This document shows, piece after piece, positions 45,043 through 57,119 of a stretch of DNA of 64,000 nucleotides (the first letter of the stretch is position 1; each line of letters starts with the position of its first letter). The notes under the pieces were generated by a model, which saw nothing but the letters and a program-made list of their open reading frames with translations, did no database searches and was not told the origin of the DNA. Both the position numbers and the translations under genes were made by a program. This DNA comes from Chrysemys picta bellii (lineage: Eukaryota > Chordata > Testudines > Emydidae): positions 70,383,468-70,447,467 of the forward strand of contig NC_088796.1 in NCBI RefSeq assembly GCF_011386835.1, read 5' to 3'.

Positions 45043-46055
45043 CTCTTCCTCTTGTCTTCATCTGTTCTTACCCTTGCCCCCTGACCTCCCTCCAGCTCCT
45101 TGCTCCTCTGGATTTGAGTCTGGGTGCATCCCCTTTTTCCTTCTTACTGTCTGGGCACCAGAGGCAGCCCCTGGCAACTGGGAGGAGCAACTGACTCACA
45201 AGTCCTGCTCAGTCCTTGCATCCCCGGGGTGGAGCTTGCTCAGTCATGCTGTAAGGATGGCACTTGCTCAGTCTAGTTGGCACATAGGCGCTTTGTGGGG
45301 ATAAAGCGTGCTCAGAAGGATTCTTCAGAGAATTTAGCTGCCTGGCCCTAATAAGCCTCAACTGAGTATGTGCAAACAGCAGTTTTTGAGGAACTTACAT
45401 GTTGGCCAAATTTGTGTTGATTTTCATGAGGATAGCATGCGACAGGCCACCCAGATCAATTTGAAATCTCTGCTCCAGAGCATGCAGGTATGAGTGCTGC
45501 TTAATGAAATGGTTGTAAGTAGGGCTGTCTGTCGATTAATCGCAATTAACTCACGTGATTTAACTCAAAAAAAAATTCATTGTGATTAAAAAAATTAATC
45601 GCACTTAATTGCAGTTTTAATCACACTGTTAACCAATAGAATACCAATTGCAATGTATTAAATATTTGGATGTTTTTCTACATTTTCATATATATTGTAA
45701 TTGAAATCAAAGTGTATATTTTTTTATTACAAATATTTGCACTGTAAAAATGATAAAAGAAATAGTATTTTTCAGTTCATCTCATACAAGTACTGTAGTG
45801 CAATCTCTTTGTCGTGAAAGTGCAACTAACAAATGTAGATTTTTTTTTTTGTTACATAACTACACTCAAAAACGAAACAATATAAAACTTTGCCTACAAG
45901 TCCACTCAGTCCTACTTCTTGTTCAACCAATCGCTAAGACAGACAAGTTTGTTTACATTTACAGGAAATAATGCTGCCCACTTCTTATTTACAATGTCAC
46001 CAGAAAGTGAGAACGGGCATTTGCATGGCACTTTTGTAGCCGGCATTGCAAGATA

Positions 46056-46653
46056 CAGTAACTCCTCACTTAGAGTCATCTAGTAAACGTTGTTTAGTTA
46101 TGTTGCTGATCAATTAGAGAACATGCTCGTTCATAGTTGTGCAGTGCTCCCATATAACTTCGTTTGGCAGCCGCCTGCTTTGTCATAACTGCTCCAATAT
46201 AACTTCGTCTGCTTGCAGAAAGAGCAGCCGGTTGGAGTTAGCTGGTGGGAGGTTGGAACCAGGGTGGACCGGCAGCCCCCTATCAGCTCCCCACTCCCCT
46301 AAGTTCCCTGTGCTGCAGCCGCCCAGCAGGCTATCAATTGCCAGCAGTTCAGCTGTCCCTCCCCCCACTGCCATGTGCTGCTCCTGCCCTCTGCCTTGGA
46401 GCTGCTCCTGGGAGCCTTCTGCTTCCTGTACGGAGGGGGGGACGGACGGACGAGGGGGTCCTAATGTCAGGGTGTCCCCCTGCTCCTGCCCCCCTCTTAC
46501 CCCATCTCCATAGAGCCGGGGGGAGGGGGGAGAAACGACAAGGCTCAGGACAGAGGGAGCTTGCTGTCAGCCGCTGCTGTCTCAACTTGCTGATCTACTT
46601 AAAAAAGTAATGTACTTAGAGTGGGGTCAGCATACTTAAAGGGGCAATGCGCA

Positions 46654-46713
<60 letters not shown>

Positions 46714-47126
46714 TGTGTGTCTCTGTCTACCATGCTGTCTCCCTTCCCTCCATTTGTGCTGCCTTGTAGAGTGTGAGGCTACATTAACAACGTGTTAATC
46801 CTTGAGGGCTCAGCTGTTCTAGTTCATCATTTACCAGTAAGGCATTCCCTGGGAAATATCCCACCCTCTGACTTCACCACCTCAACCAAGCTTCACAATC
46901 ATCATTGCTGTGTACAGTATTAAATTGCTTGCTTAAAACTTAGAGTGAGTGTGTGTGTGTGTGTGTCTGTGTAGTCTTTTGTCTGGTGAAAAAAATTTCC
47001 CTGGAACCTACCCCCCCCCCCCCATTTACATTAATTCTTATAGGGAAATTGGATTCGCTTAACATTGTTTCGCTTAAAGTCACATTTTTCAGGAACATAA
47101 CTACAACATTAAGTGAGGAGCTACTG
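46056..47126. mobile_element. Tigger-like (Tc1/mariner) element, TSD TA
   Basis: About 1.07 kb with ends cagtaactcctcacttaga and attaagtgaggagctactg and TA at 46054-46055 and 47127-47128. Nested in the hAT element. It carries (CA)n at 46669-46711, (GT)n at 46947-46966 and a C-run at 47011-47024. No transposase remains. Confidence 0.88.
46669..46711. repeat. (CA)n microsatellite
   Basis: About 21 dinucleotide units preceded by (TC)n at 46654-46666. Likely polymorphic. Confidence 0.9.
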
Positions 47127-48183
47127 TATTTACTTGCCAGATATACTAAACATTCGTATGTCTCTTCATGCTTCGGCCACCATTCCAGAGGACATGTTTC
47201 CATGCTGATGACGCTAGTTAAAACATAATGTGCTAATTAAATCTGTGACTGAACTCTTTGGGGGAGAATTGTATGTCCCCTGCTATGTTTTAACCGCATT
47301 GTGCCATATATTTCATGTTATAGTAGTCTCAGGTGATGACTCAACACATGTTGTTCATTTTAAGAACACTTTCACTGCAGATTTGACAAAATGCAAAGAA
47401 GGTACCAATGTGAGATTTCTAAAGATAGCTACGGCACTCGACCCAAGGGTTAAGAATCTGAAGTGCCTTCCAAAATCTGAGAGGGACGAGGTGTGGAGAA
47501 GTCTTAAAAGAGCAACACTCCGATGTGGAAAGTACAGAACCTGAACCACCAAAAAAGAAAAACAACTGTTTTTCTGTTGGTGGCATCTGACTCAGATAGT
47601 GAAAATGAACATGTGTCGGTCGACACTGCTTTAGATTGTTATTGAGCAGAATCCGTCATCAGCATGGATGCATGTCCCCTGGAATGGTGGTTGAAGCATC
47701 AAGGGACATATGAACTTTAGTGCATCTGGCACGTAAATATCATGTGACGCCAGCTACAACAGTGCCATGAGAATGCCTGTTCTCACTTTCAGCTGACATT
47801 GTAAACAAGAAGCGGGCAACATGGTCTTCTGCAAATGTCAACAAACTTGTTTGTCTGAGTGATTGGCTGAACAAGAAGTAGTACCAAGTGGACTTGCAGG
47901 CTCTTAAAATTTTACATTGTTTTATTTTGGAATGCAGGTTTTCTTGTACATAATTCTACATTTGTAAGTGCAACTTTCATGAAAAGGAGATTGCACTACA
48001 GTATTTGTATTAGGTGAATTGAAAAATACTATTTCTCTTGGTTTTTTACAGTGCAAATACTTGTAATCAAAGATAAATATAAAGTGAGCACTGTACACTT
48101 TGTATTCTGTGTTGTAATTGAAATCAATGTATTTGAAAATGTAGAAAACATCCAAAAATATTTAAATAAATGGTATTCTATTA

Positions 48184-50747
48184 CACTGCTCTACAGCCAA
48201 AATGCTTCTGAAATAAATGTAGTCAAACTTTACTAATTCTGGGTCACCGAGAACAAAAAAGATGCTTAAAATTGTTGATTGGCTCTAGTTTTCAAGATAT
48301 GCTATTGGGTCAGTATATACGACCCTTGACTTGGGAATGGCGGAGGATAAGTGAGTTATAAAGGGAAGGGATCTCAATTTAAACCAGAAATGACTAAAAT
48401 ACATCTTTGACTGGATCTATGAATAAATCGATGACTGGGTTTGGACAGTACTTGCTTTTTAGGCAAAACAATGAATGATGCAATCTGAAGCTGGTATTGC
48501 GTCATACATGATCTGAATTGCATCATGTTATTCCTAGAAGTCATGGATGTTGCAATCATAACGAAGCTTAAATCACTCTGATGAACAAATTGCCCTATAT
48601 CAACTCTAGAAATCATACAGTGTCGTGCTCTCTTATTTGTCAGTGTTTGATTTTGCAAAGGGACACATTTCTGTTTAGCCAAAGTGAGCAGAGATGCCTC
48701 GTACTTGTGAACAGTGCAGATAACTTCTGCTATGTTTGTGGTGAAGTGACTTTTGCATCACAGAAGCGCAGTATAACCACTATGGTTAAGAAAGCCTATC
48801 ACCTTTCTTTTGGCTGCAAAATTGGAGATCAGGACAAGAGGTGGGCCCCACACATATGCTGCAACACTTGTGCAACAAATCTTTGCCAGTGCTTGAACAG
48901 GAAAAGGAAATCTATGCCTTTTGCAGTGCCAATGATTTGGAGAAAGCCAACAGATCGTACCAGCAATTGTTACTTCTGCATGGTGCCTCCAGTTGGGAAA
49001 GGTGTCTCTAAGAAGAAAAAGTGGACTGTGCATTATCCAAACATTCCATCAGCTATACGCCCAGTACTCCACGGAGAAGGACTGCCAGTTCCTGATGCAC
49101 CAGAATCATTCTCACTTGAGTCAGACAAGGAAGAGGATGAAACTTCTGGTCCTGAACCATCAATGTTACAGGACCCACATTTTCTCCCATCCTCCTCCTC
49201 TGAACCACACCTCATAACACACGGTGAACTGAATGACCTTGTCAGGGATTTGGAACTACCCAAGAGTAAGGCAGAGCTGTTGGGCTCCAGACTACAGCAG
49301 TGGAATCTCCTGGCAGGTGATGTTAGGGTTTCCATGTTCCGTGACCGTCAAAAGGATCTTGTCCCATTCTTCTTCCTGGAAGGTGATCTTGTAGCCTGCA
49401 ACAACATCCATGGTGTGATGGCAGCCCTCAACATCGTTCACGATCCAGATGAGTGGAGACTATTCATTGATTCATCGAAGACGAGTCTTAAAGCTGTTTT
49501 ACTGCATAATGGCAATGTTTTGCCATCAATTCCAGTTGGTCATGCAGGCCATATGAAGGAAACCTATGACAACATGAAACAACTTTTGAGGTGCATAAAC
49601 TATGACCAACATCAGTGGCAGCTTTGTGGCGATGTGAAGGTTGTTGCTCTCTTGCTTGGTCTGCAGACTGGATACACAAAGTACTGCTGTTTTCTCTGCG
49701 AATGGGATAGTCGTGCAAGAGATTCCCACTACATCAAGAAAGATTGGTCACTCCGACAGTCATTGGAGCCTGGGAGGAAAAGTGATCAGCATCCACCACT
49801 TGTTGAATCAAGGAAGGTTTTGTTACCACCCTTACACATTAAGCTGAGTCTGATGAAGAACTTTGTCAAATACTTTGTCAAACTTTGTCAAGGCCATTGA
49901 CAAAACACAAGCAGTTTTCAAGTACCTCCGTGGAAAATTTCCAAGGTTAAGTGAAGCTAAGATAAAGGAAGGTGTCTTTGTTGGTCCTCAGATTCGTTAA
50001 CTTCTTTGAGATGATGCATTTGACCATGCACTGCGTGGCAAGGAAAAGACGGCATGGAAAGCCTTCCAGTTAGTGGCAATACATTTTCTCGGAAACAACA
50101 AGGCAGACAACTACAGGTTGTTGGTGGAAAACCTCCTCAAGGCATACAAAAGCCTTGGTTGCAACATGTCACTAAAGATACATTTTTTGCACTCTCATCT
50201 AGATTTTTTTCCACCGAACTGCGGAGCAGTGAGCGACGAGCACGGCGAGCGATTTCACCAGGACATTGCAACAATGGAGAAACGCTATCAGGGCAAATGG
50301 AGCCCATCAATGCTTGCAGACTATTGCTGGACAGTGACAAGAGATGCTCCATTTAATGAATACAAGAGACAAGCCAAGAAGCGCCGAGTAGACACTGAAT
50401 AGGACTAAACTATGGACATAATAGTTTTTTGCCTTTTGTTTCATAATAAATTTTATTTATATAACCCTTTTGCTGATTTTTAACGTGTTACATAAACAGG
50501 ACAGGTGAAATATTATCATGTAAAGCAACCATAAACACATGAAAAGACCTAGGTTTACAATTTATGATTAAAACTCTACTATCTACACAATATACATAGA
50601 CATAAAATGTCAAAACTTAAATATCTTAGAAACAGTAGCCAATCAGTTGTTTTAATTGTCATATTTGAATTCAGCACATCAAAATACATAATAAATAGCA
50701 CATTTTATTTCTGAAGCAGACCACTTCTCAAAAATTGTAGACCAGTG
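48184..50747 (+). mobile_element. CACTG-ended DNA transposon with cysteine-rich protein gene
   Basis: 2564 bp with inverted ends CACTGCTCTACA and TGTAGACCAGTG and flanks TTA (48181-48183) and TTG (50748-50750). It is inserted into the right arm of the hAT element: joining the flanks restores tattctattgtta as in the other hAT copies. It carries one gene (48694-50402, broken) and AATAAA at 50445-50450. Terminal CACTG with a 3-bp target suggests EnSpm/CMC, but the protein shows no domain I can assign to that superfamily. A second copy starts at 563 (minus). Confidence 0.82.
48694..50402 (+). pseudogene. Cysteine-rich transposon protein (putative transposase), broken
   Basis: About 565 codons. 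The ATG at 48694 (MPRTC) is out of frame with the rest because of a 2-nt deletion near 48715, which the copy at 1-63 lacks. The main block then runs to a stop at 49900 caused by a local tandem duplication (ctttgtcaaa repeated at 49860-49890). The rest continues in another frame to 50402 with stops at 49998 and 50007. Visible motifs: FCYVC, HICCNTC, SNCYFC (possible zinc ligands near the N-terminus), an acidic SDKEEDETSG linker, a CFLCEWDSRARD motif, and DFFPPNCGAVSDEHGERFHQ with YQGKWSPSMLADYCW near the C-terminus. I know similar hypothetical proteins from many animal genomes. Function as transposase is inferred from its place between inverted repeats. Confidence 0.72.
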
Positions 50748-51055
50748 TTGTTAAGTGTGATTGATCGCTATTAATTTTTTTAATAGCTTGACAGCTCTAA
50801 TTGTAAGAAATTTTTTAAATGGGCAAAATGGTGTATTTTTCCCTATCCTCATTCTCAGTAATGGCTGAACCATTTTATATGAAACTTTCCAAAAAAAATT
50901 CAATCTGAGGCTGACACATGGTATGGTAAATTTCAGCCTGAATGGTAAACATTTAGTAAAGTTATGATAAACTAAAAACAGTGCCTTGTAATGGAAAGTG
51001 TTTCGCAACCTCAGCAGTAGGTGATACCTCCAGCGCTGCCTAAAATACGTTCTTA

Positions 51056-51207
51056 ATTGAGACTGTCTCTCAGAAATTGACATTAGTGTGCATGTGGTAT
51101 TAATGTTTTTTTAATTAACCTGCTACTACGATTGTGTCTCCATTTTGGAGAAGGAAGATTAAAATACTGTAGTCCTAACATTGACTTCAATTATATTCTT
51201 TATGTAG
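51056..51207. other. APC intron end
   Basis: Short AT-rich stretch ending in the acceptor ctttatgtag at 51198-51207. Confidence 0.5.
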
Positions 51208-51347
51208 GGGGTTTGCAGGCTATTGCAGAACTGTTGCAAGTGGATTGTGAAATGTATGGGCTTACAAATGACCACTACAGTGTTACATTAAGGCGGTATG
51301 CTGGAATGGCACTAACAAATTTGACATTTGGAGATGTGGCAAACAAG
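51208..51347 (+). CDS. APC: APC coding exon 11 (140 bp)
   Basis: The first two bases complete the Gly codon begun in the previous exon; it then reads GLQAIAELLQVDCEMYGL, NDHYSVTLRRYAGMALTNL and ends GDVANK. This is classic armadillo repeat sequence (helix H3 motif AGMALTNLT). Acceptor AG at 51206-51207, donor GTAGGT at 51348. Length equals human exon 11 from memory. One conservative change is seen (SVTLRRY for SITLRRY). Confidence 0.96.
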
Positions 51348-52008
51348 GTAGGTTTTTAAATTAGATTTGCATCTAGTTTTAATTTTATAATATTTTTATT
51401 AGAGAGTTGAGTTTAACTTTTAGTTCTTAGAGTGAGAGGGAGAATCTCTAGGGGTAGCATACTGAAACTGGGCAGAGAGCAGAATTTTCCAAACTCTGCC
51501 ATTGTACTTTACTCCTAACATGCAGCAAGGACTGTAAATTACATTATAAGCATAATAGCTCCTCTCTTATTAAATGACGTTGAATTCAGTTTGTCACTTA
51601 AGCAGAGATTAATCCTCTTTGTTTTATTTTTGTATGAAGAATACAATTTATCTTCCCCAAGTTTACAATGTATTGAGAAAGATTGAATTTTCTGCGGATT
51701 TTTTTATTAAAGCTGTAACTGTTTTGAATTAAAATTAAGAAATGGTAACTTTAGAAACTGTTCAGTCTGATCACTTTTTGCAACCCTTTTGCTAACAAAT
51801 GATTTCTTATCCTTCACACTTTTCATATAGTAAAATTCATTGTAACTATCTTTTTGTGTACATTTAAGGAAATTAGTCTGTAATTAAGCAAAATTATTAG
51901 CAAGTATTTTCTCTCTTCCATTATATTAATAATTTCCCCTTACTCAAAATGTCCACCATTTTGTCTAATTTGCAATGGGATTGAGGCAACTGATTGAAGC
52001 TACACTGC
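51348..52008. other. APC intron, no gene seen
   Basis: AT-rich sequence without recognised features. Confidence 0.4.
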
Positions 52009-53062
52009 TGTGACACTTCTGGGAGTGCCCAGGACTGTGAGTTGCCTTACTAGCTCTGTCTCCAGTGAGAGAGACTTGCTGGTGCTTAATTGGGAATCAG
52101 TTCCCTGACACCTCCAGTCTGTTAGCCACCCAAACAATCTCTGGGCAATGCTAGCCCTTACTTTGCTGTGTAGGTTAACAATAGGTGCACCCCCAGCCCC
52201 TTTTGAAGTGTTCCCCTGTGACATCCAGCCCTTGTAACTGGCTACTCACAGAAATACTAGGTTTTCTGTCCCCCAGGGGACAGTGTACATACCAGCCTGT
52301 ATCATTCAAGTGAGGATCAGCACCTGTATAACATCACAGCATTGAGATATATTTATAGTGAAACAATCACAAATTTGTTATCAAGGGTTAAGACTTAAGG
52401 GATAGTGAGTAAGGATCATGGAAACAGAAAGGTTACATATAAAAACAAAATCAGTACATGCTATCTAGAGACTTAACTTTAACAGACTAACCCTCTAAAA
52501 CCAGTTTATTCTCCCCTAAATGTCCTTCACAGTGCTCCTAACTGGGGCAGTTTGGGATCCCATTTTCATGAATGTAATAACCCTGCCTTATTACTTTATC
52601 AGATACAGAATAAAGAGATGTTCTTTTGCCTTCTCCTTGTTTGTATCCCCCCAAAATCCATTTTTGGTGCCCAGAGACAGGATGACCCCTCAGGGTTTAT
52701 TCCCTGGTGTGCTGACTTCATGTTGACTTCACATCCTCATGTTGACTTCCTGTGTGAACAGGGCTTCCCTTGCATTGGCTTACAATGCTTAATTTATATG
52801 TGAACCGAGGCAGACAAGTGAATATACATCCTTTGTCTGGAAGAAATCTGTTTGTCAATCCTGCCTTGATTCAGACTTTAGGAACATATTTTCATTATGC
52901 ATATATAACTTTTTACATAGTATCTGTACATTCATTTCATGGTGATATTAATGATCAGCATGATCCTGGCTTTCATTTAATTTGTACATTAAATCATTTA
53001 TGGGTAAATACCATGAAAGCAATGTGCTGAGTTTGTCAGGCCTGATAGGAGTTACTGTTACA
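52009..53062 (-). mobile_element. Probable endogenous retroviral LTR or related repeat
   Basis: Starts tgtgacac and resembles the organisation of the LTR at 3759-5001: early ctgtctccagt and ccccagg text, then a stretch with aaatttgttatcaagggtta and acttaagggatagtgag that recalls its middle. No internal retroviral genes. The right end (ggagttactgttaca) and a target duplication could not be fixed. Confidence 0.4.
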
Positions 53063-54957
53063 GAACAGTGAACCCTTTGCCAATTGGCCTTGAGGTGTTC
53101 TTAGGGTTACAACATGCCCTCAGTAAAGAGGGCAACTACTTCACTAGTGGGCATGTGGATTTGCCTCTGATAAAGCCTCAGGACAAATGGGTCCCTTTTT
53201 ATTAAAGGCTTTGCTATCCTACCTGTCAAATTTAAAATCTGTCTGTCTATCTGACTGAAATGTGTAAAACAAACAAACAAAACTAAACAGTGGAAATGTG
53301 CCTTGCTGTGTTAAGCCAGATTGTGTTTTAATCATAACAGCTTTTATATTACCTATACTATTTTAAAGAATATTTTTCATTATGTGAATTAAATAAACCA
53401 TTTTTAAAAAAGAAAAATAATTGGAAAATCTCCTTAAATTGTGAGCGTCTTGAAGGATGGACCATCATTCTTAAGTGTTTGAAAAGTGTGTAGGACGTAG
53501 CGAGTGCTAATTCAAATAAATAATGAAAAGGGGAAAATGGAAATCTATCATGTGACTCACTTTCAAGTGATACAACCCCTTATTAATTTCTAGCCTCAGA
53601 ATTTTGCAAGATATTATATTGAACTTTAAAATAACTTCGTTTTGATAACCATCTTGCTGTTTTCCCCTTGCTTCAAATTAGACACATTGTTAGTGGAAGC
53701 TATTTCAAGAAGAGAGAGAACTATAAACAAATGTTTTATATAATCTGAAAGTTTTCAATCCCATCTTTCAAATAGAATAAAGCATTAATCCCTAACACAA
53801 GTGAAATGGTTTATGAAATGTTGGCTATTAAAATCATTTGAACAGTAAATGCAGTAATTTCAGTGTTACTGATCATACAGCATAGACCCAGATGCTGAGT
53901 GTTGTAATGCAAGAGTTGTCCAGCCAAGGAATAGTGAAGTTCTGAACTGAATTATATTTTTGTTAGTGGAAATGAAGAACATTTTATTTATTAATATTTG
54001 GGTCATTTATAAGACGACATTACAATTACATTGTCTTGGCACATGTAGAAATGTATCTTATTACAGAATTAACAATATTAAGCAACATATTGTACATAAA
54101 CCATATACTGTATTGTTATAAATCATTACCTTTTCCCATAGGGACGGGGGGAGGGCGCTAAGTGTTTTCCAGGGGAAAGACTCTCAGGAGGATAGGAAGA
54201 AAAGGAAAGCTGGAGGTGGGATGTAATTCAATTATTAATCCCTGTGTAGATCCTTCTTGACTATCCTGTAAGTATAGGATTTCCATGTCTATATCAAAAC
54301 ATCTAAATTATTACAGTATTTAGATTGTATTGTTTTCCTAGGCAAGGTATATTATTATTTTTATTCTTGTTTCTGTTTTAAGAAATGTATATTGTTTTTC
54401 TTGGCACATTAGTTAATTTCTGATGCAAGTTGCATAACTTTTAGTTACTAGTTTTAAAAAGTCATTTTTTTTCTCAGACAGGTCAAGATGATCTGCTTCA
54501 AAATATTATTTGCTGCAGGAGATGGGTGGGGGAGGGAGTATAATCAGGAGAAAACATACCTATAGGTAGAATTTAAATAGATAACGGGTAATGATGCATT
54601 GGCAGGTCTAGGTAGCAAATAAAATATCCAGTATGTTTTGGGATGCCACTGTGAATGCCTTCAGGGCTAGTAAACTCTTCCAGATCTCGTCTGAGACCTC
54701 TTATCAGGGAGGGAGAACTTGGATCCCTGATTAGTATAGCTATGCCATTTGCAGATCTCCCCAGAATAGAGGCTGATAGTATAATGCTTAAAAAACTTTT
54801 TAGTGGTTTATGATGTGGATCAAATGTCTACTGCTGGAAGACTGAGATAATTAAGCTGTTTTGGAACCCAGAGCGCCACAGGTGAATAGTTTAATATATT
54901 AAGCCACTGCACCATCAAGTTGCCTAATCTTTCATTTAATAGACTCTTTTTTTTCTT

Positions 54958-54989
<32 letters not shown>

Positions 54990-54998
54990 TGGTAACAG
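53063..54998. other. APC intron with long pyrimidine tract at the acceptor
   Basis: 53440-53530 holds a SINE tail (tgtgagcgtcttgaaggatgg). 54940-54990 is a run of T with scattered C ending at the acceptor ggtaacag, an unusually long polypyrimidine tract. No gene. Confidence 0.5.
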
Positions 54999-55076
54999 GC
55001 TACATTGTGTTCTATGAAGGGCTGCATGAGAGCGCTTGTTGCCCAATTAAAATCTGAAAGTGAAGACTTGCAGCAG
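54999..55076 (+). CDS. APC: APC coding exon 12 (78 bp)
   Basis: Encodes 26 residues, ATLCSMKGCMRALVAQLKSE then SEDLQQ, within the armadillo domain; phase 0 at both ends. Acceptor AG at 54997-54998 after a long T-rich tract, donor GTAATT at 55077. Length and sequence match human exon 12 as I recall it. Skipping would keep the frame but remove one helix pair. Confidence 0.96.
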
Positions 55077-55924
55077 GTAATTTTTCATTGAGAAGGAGAA
55101 GTTGCCCCGCCTTCGATCCTTTCACTGTGACCTGCTATATCTTCCATCACATTATATTGAACTCTTCATCTCTGCTCTGATTTCCTTCTTACATTTCCTC
55201 CCAATCATTCTTAATGGTCTCTACATTTCCTCCATTCATGCTTGATTTCATTAAGGTTTCCCATGCCCTGTCCACGAAGAGCCCTCTCTCTTTCCCTTCA
55301 AAAACACTTTTCTCTCTATCCTCAGTTGCTCTTCTGTGTTTGATTTAGTTGTCTTGTCTGTGTTAAATTAGATGCTCTTTGGTGCAGGGATGTGTGTCTG
55401 TCTTCTATAAAGTGCTGTGTACATCTTTGTTTCCATATAAAAGCCTAATAATCATGGACTAAATTCTGGTTTCTGGCAAAACTGCATGCAGTACAAGTGA
55501 TATAAAGGTCACCTTTATGCTTCTGATTTTGGGGCCATTGAATAGAAGTCTGATTTCCTGGGATAAGTTAGAGCTGCCTAAGTGCTTGTTTAGCTGTCTG
55601 CTAATGGTGCTAAGGGACTGAAATTGCAGCTGGGAATGAATGCAATATAGGGGACAGCCTGGTCAGGCCTCCTGTCCTCTTAGACTTCCCCTATGCCAAC
55701 AGCAAGTGAATGGTGGTATAGAAACCTCTACTCCAAAGAAGAAATCCCCCTTACACTGGACTAGGTGATTCTCCCAGCATCAGATTTGCAGGCTCTGTGA
55801 CCAGAACCAGCTAGCAATTTGTTACGAAGTGGCCATGCTGCACCAAAGTATCTAGCCCAATGTTTTGTACTATGTATAGAAAAAAATTTAGTTTATACAA
55901 ATCTTCTAAATAACTCTTTTAAAG
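55077..55924. other. APC intron, SINE tail only
   Basis: 55370-55450 resembles the SINE tail at 26240 (gatgctctttggtgcaggga, tataaagtgctgtgtacatc). No gene. Confidence 0.4.
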
Positions 55925-57010
55925 CAAGTGCTACCAGTGATCCTGGGCATCAGACCAGTAAGCCTTACTTCAGTACCATGAAAACTGTTGGATAATTAAA
56001 AATAAACCACCTAGATGAAATATGAAAGGAAGAAATGAGCACGACCTTTGCAAGGGAAAATTCTATTTATCTACTGTTTCGTTGATGCATTTGAAGAATT
56101 ATAAAGAGAAAGAAGCACTGGTAGATAGAGTTAATTTAGACTGTTAAGAAACGTTTGACAAAGTTCCTTACAAGCTATTGCTGTTAAAGAAACTAAGTAA
56201 TTGTAGATGAGAAAGTGGCTGAGACAAACAAAGGGTAACAATGAGATGTCCCCTGATTTTAGGACAGGGATCAGTGAGATGCCAATGTCTGCAGATAACA
56301 GAATTATTTAGGTTAGTCAAGTCTACTGAAGACTCTGAGGATATTCAGAAGTAGCTAACAAAAGTAAGAATGGGCAGCATGATGAAATTCTGTATTGACA
56401 AATGCAGGGGAATATACATTAGAAGAAATATTTTCAAATCTTCATATACTTCTAGGTTTTTAATTAATTGAAACCATTCAGGGCAGAGGGAAAGTGCTGG
56501 ACACCATTGTGGGGACTTCTCAGTATAGAGCAATGGTTAAAAGAGCAAACAATTTTAGGAGATATAAAGAATGGGATAGAAAATAATATTGAAACTATTA
56601 AAATGCTCTCACCTAATATACTAAATTTATCTTTGGTCAGCCTATGGGAGGGGATAAAATTGCAGAAATATAAGATGACCAGAGATGGGTGAGGAAAATC
56701 CTTAGAGGTCTAGAAAGACTTCAGCAGAAAGAGAAACTGAAAAGATAGGGACTGTTCAGTTTAGAAAGGAGACCAGTGAGAGGATATGGGAGAGGTATAA
56801 TAAAATAATGAATGGTATAAAGAAGGTAAATTATGCACTCCTATTTACCCTAATACAAGAACAAGGGAACAGTCAATGAACTGAAAAATAACAAATTAAA
56901 AACTGCACATAATTACCTCTAGGACTTGTTGCCATAAAATATCACTGAGGCCAAGAGCTTCGCAAGACTCAAAAATGGATTACACATATATGGATAGTAA
57001 AAACATCCAT
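55925..57010 (+). mobile_element. Old CR1-type LINE relic
   Basis: Degenerate + strand text follows CR1 RT order: aaacgtttgacaaagttcc (FDKVP-like), a middle with no intact frame, gggactgttcagtttagaaagg (LFSLE-like) and gagaggtataataaaataatg (YNKIM-like) before a CR1-like 3' part. Many indels. Confidence 0.55.
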
Positions 57011-57119
57011 AGCTAAATGTATCTGATATATTTTACTACACACAACAACTTCATTAAAAGAACATTAAGGTGGCAAAGTCAAGCACAGAAAAGTTAGGAA
57101 ATACCTTGTGCATACATGC

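Larger units (their letters stand above)
45520..50799. mobile_element. Long-inverted-repeat hAT element, copy 2, hosting two insertions
   Basis: Ends tagggctgtc and gacagctcta, with near-identical duplications gttgtaag (45512-45519) and attgtaag (50800-50807). Removing the nested elements at 46056-47126 and 48184-50747 leaves about 1.64 kb, the same size as copies 1 and 3. Arms of several hundred bp are inverted copies carrying the hAT dimerisation-domain sequence. The centre (47340-47530, +) encodes KIATALDPRVKNLKCLPKSERDEVW. Confidence 0.85.
45051..51055 (+). repeat. Older dispersed repeat split by the 45.5 kb hAT element
   Basis: The pieces 45051-45519 and 50800-51055 join into one unit that matches 57120-57800 in order: ggcaactgg-aggagca, gcatgctcag, ctgagtatgtg, ttttccctaccctcattctc, gctgaaccattt. 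The family is unclassified. It is the oldest layer of the nest. Confidence 0.6.

Noticed and set aside
46139..46610. Frames of 121-124 codons
   Set aside because: Entirely inside the Tigger-like element with no transposase motif; GC-rich chance frames.
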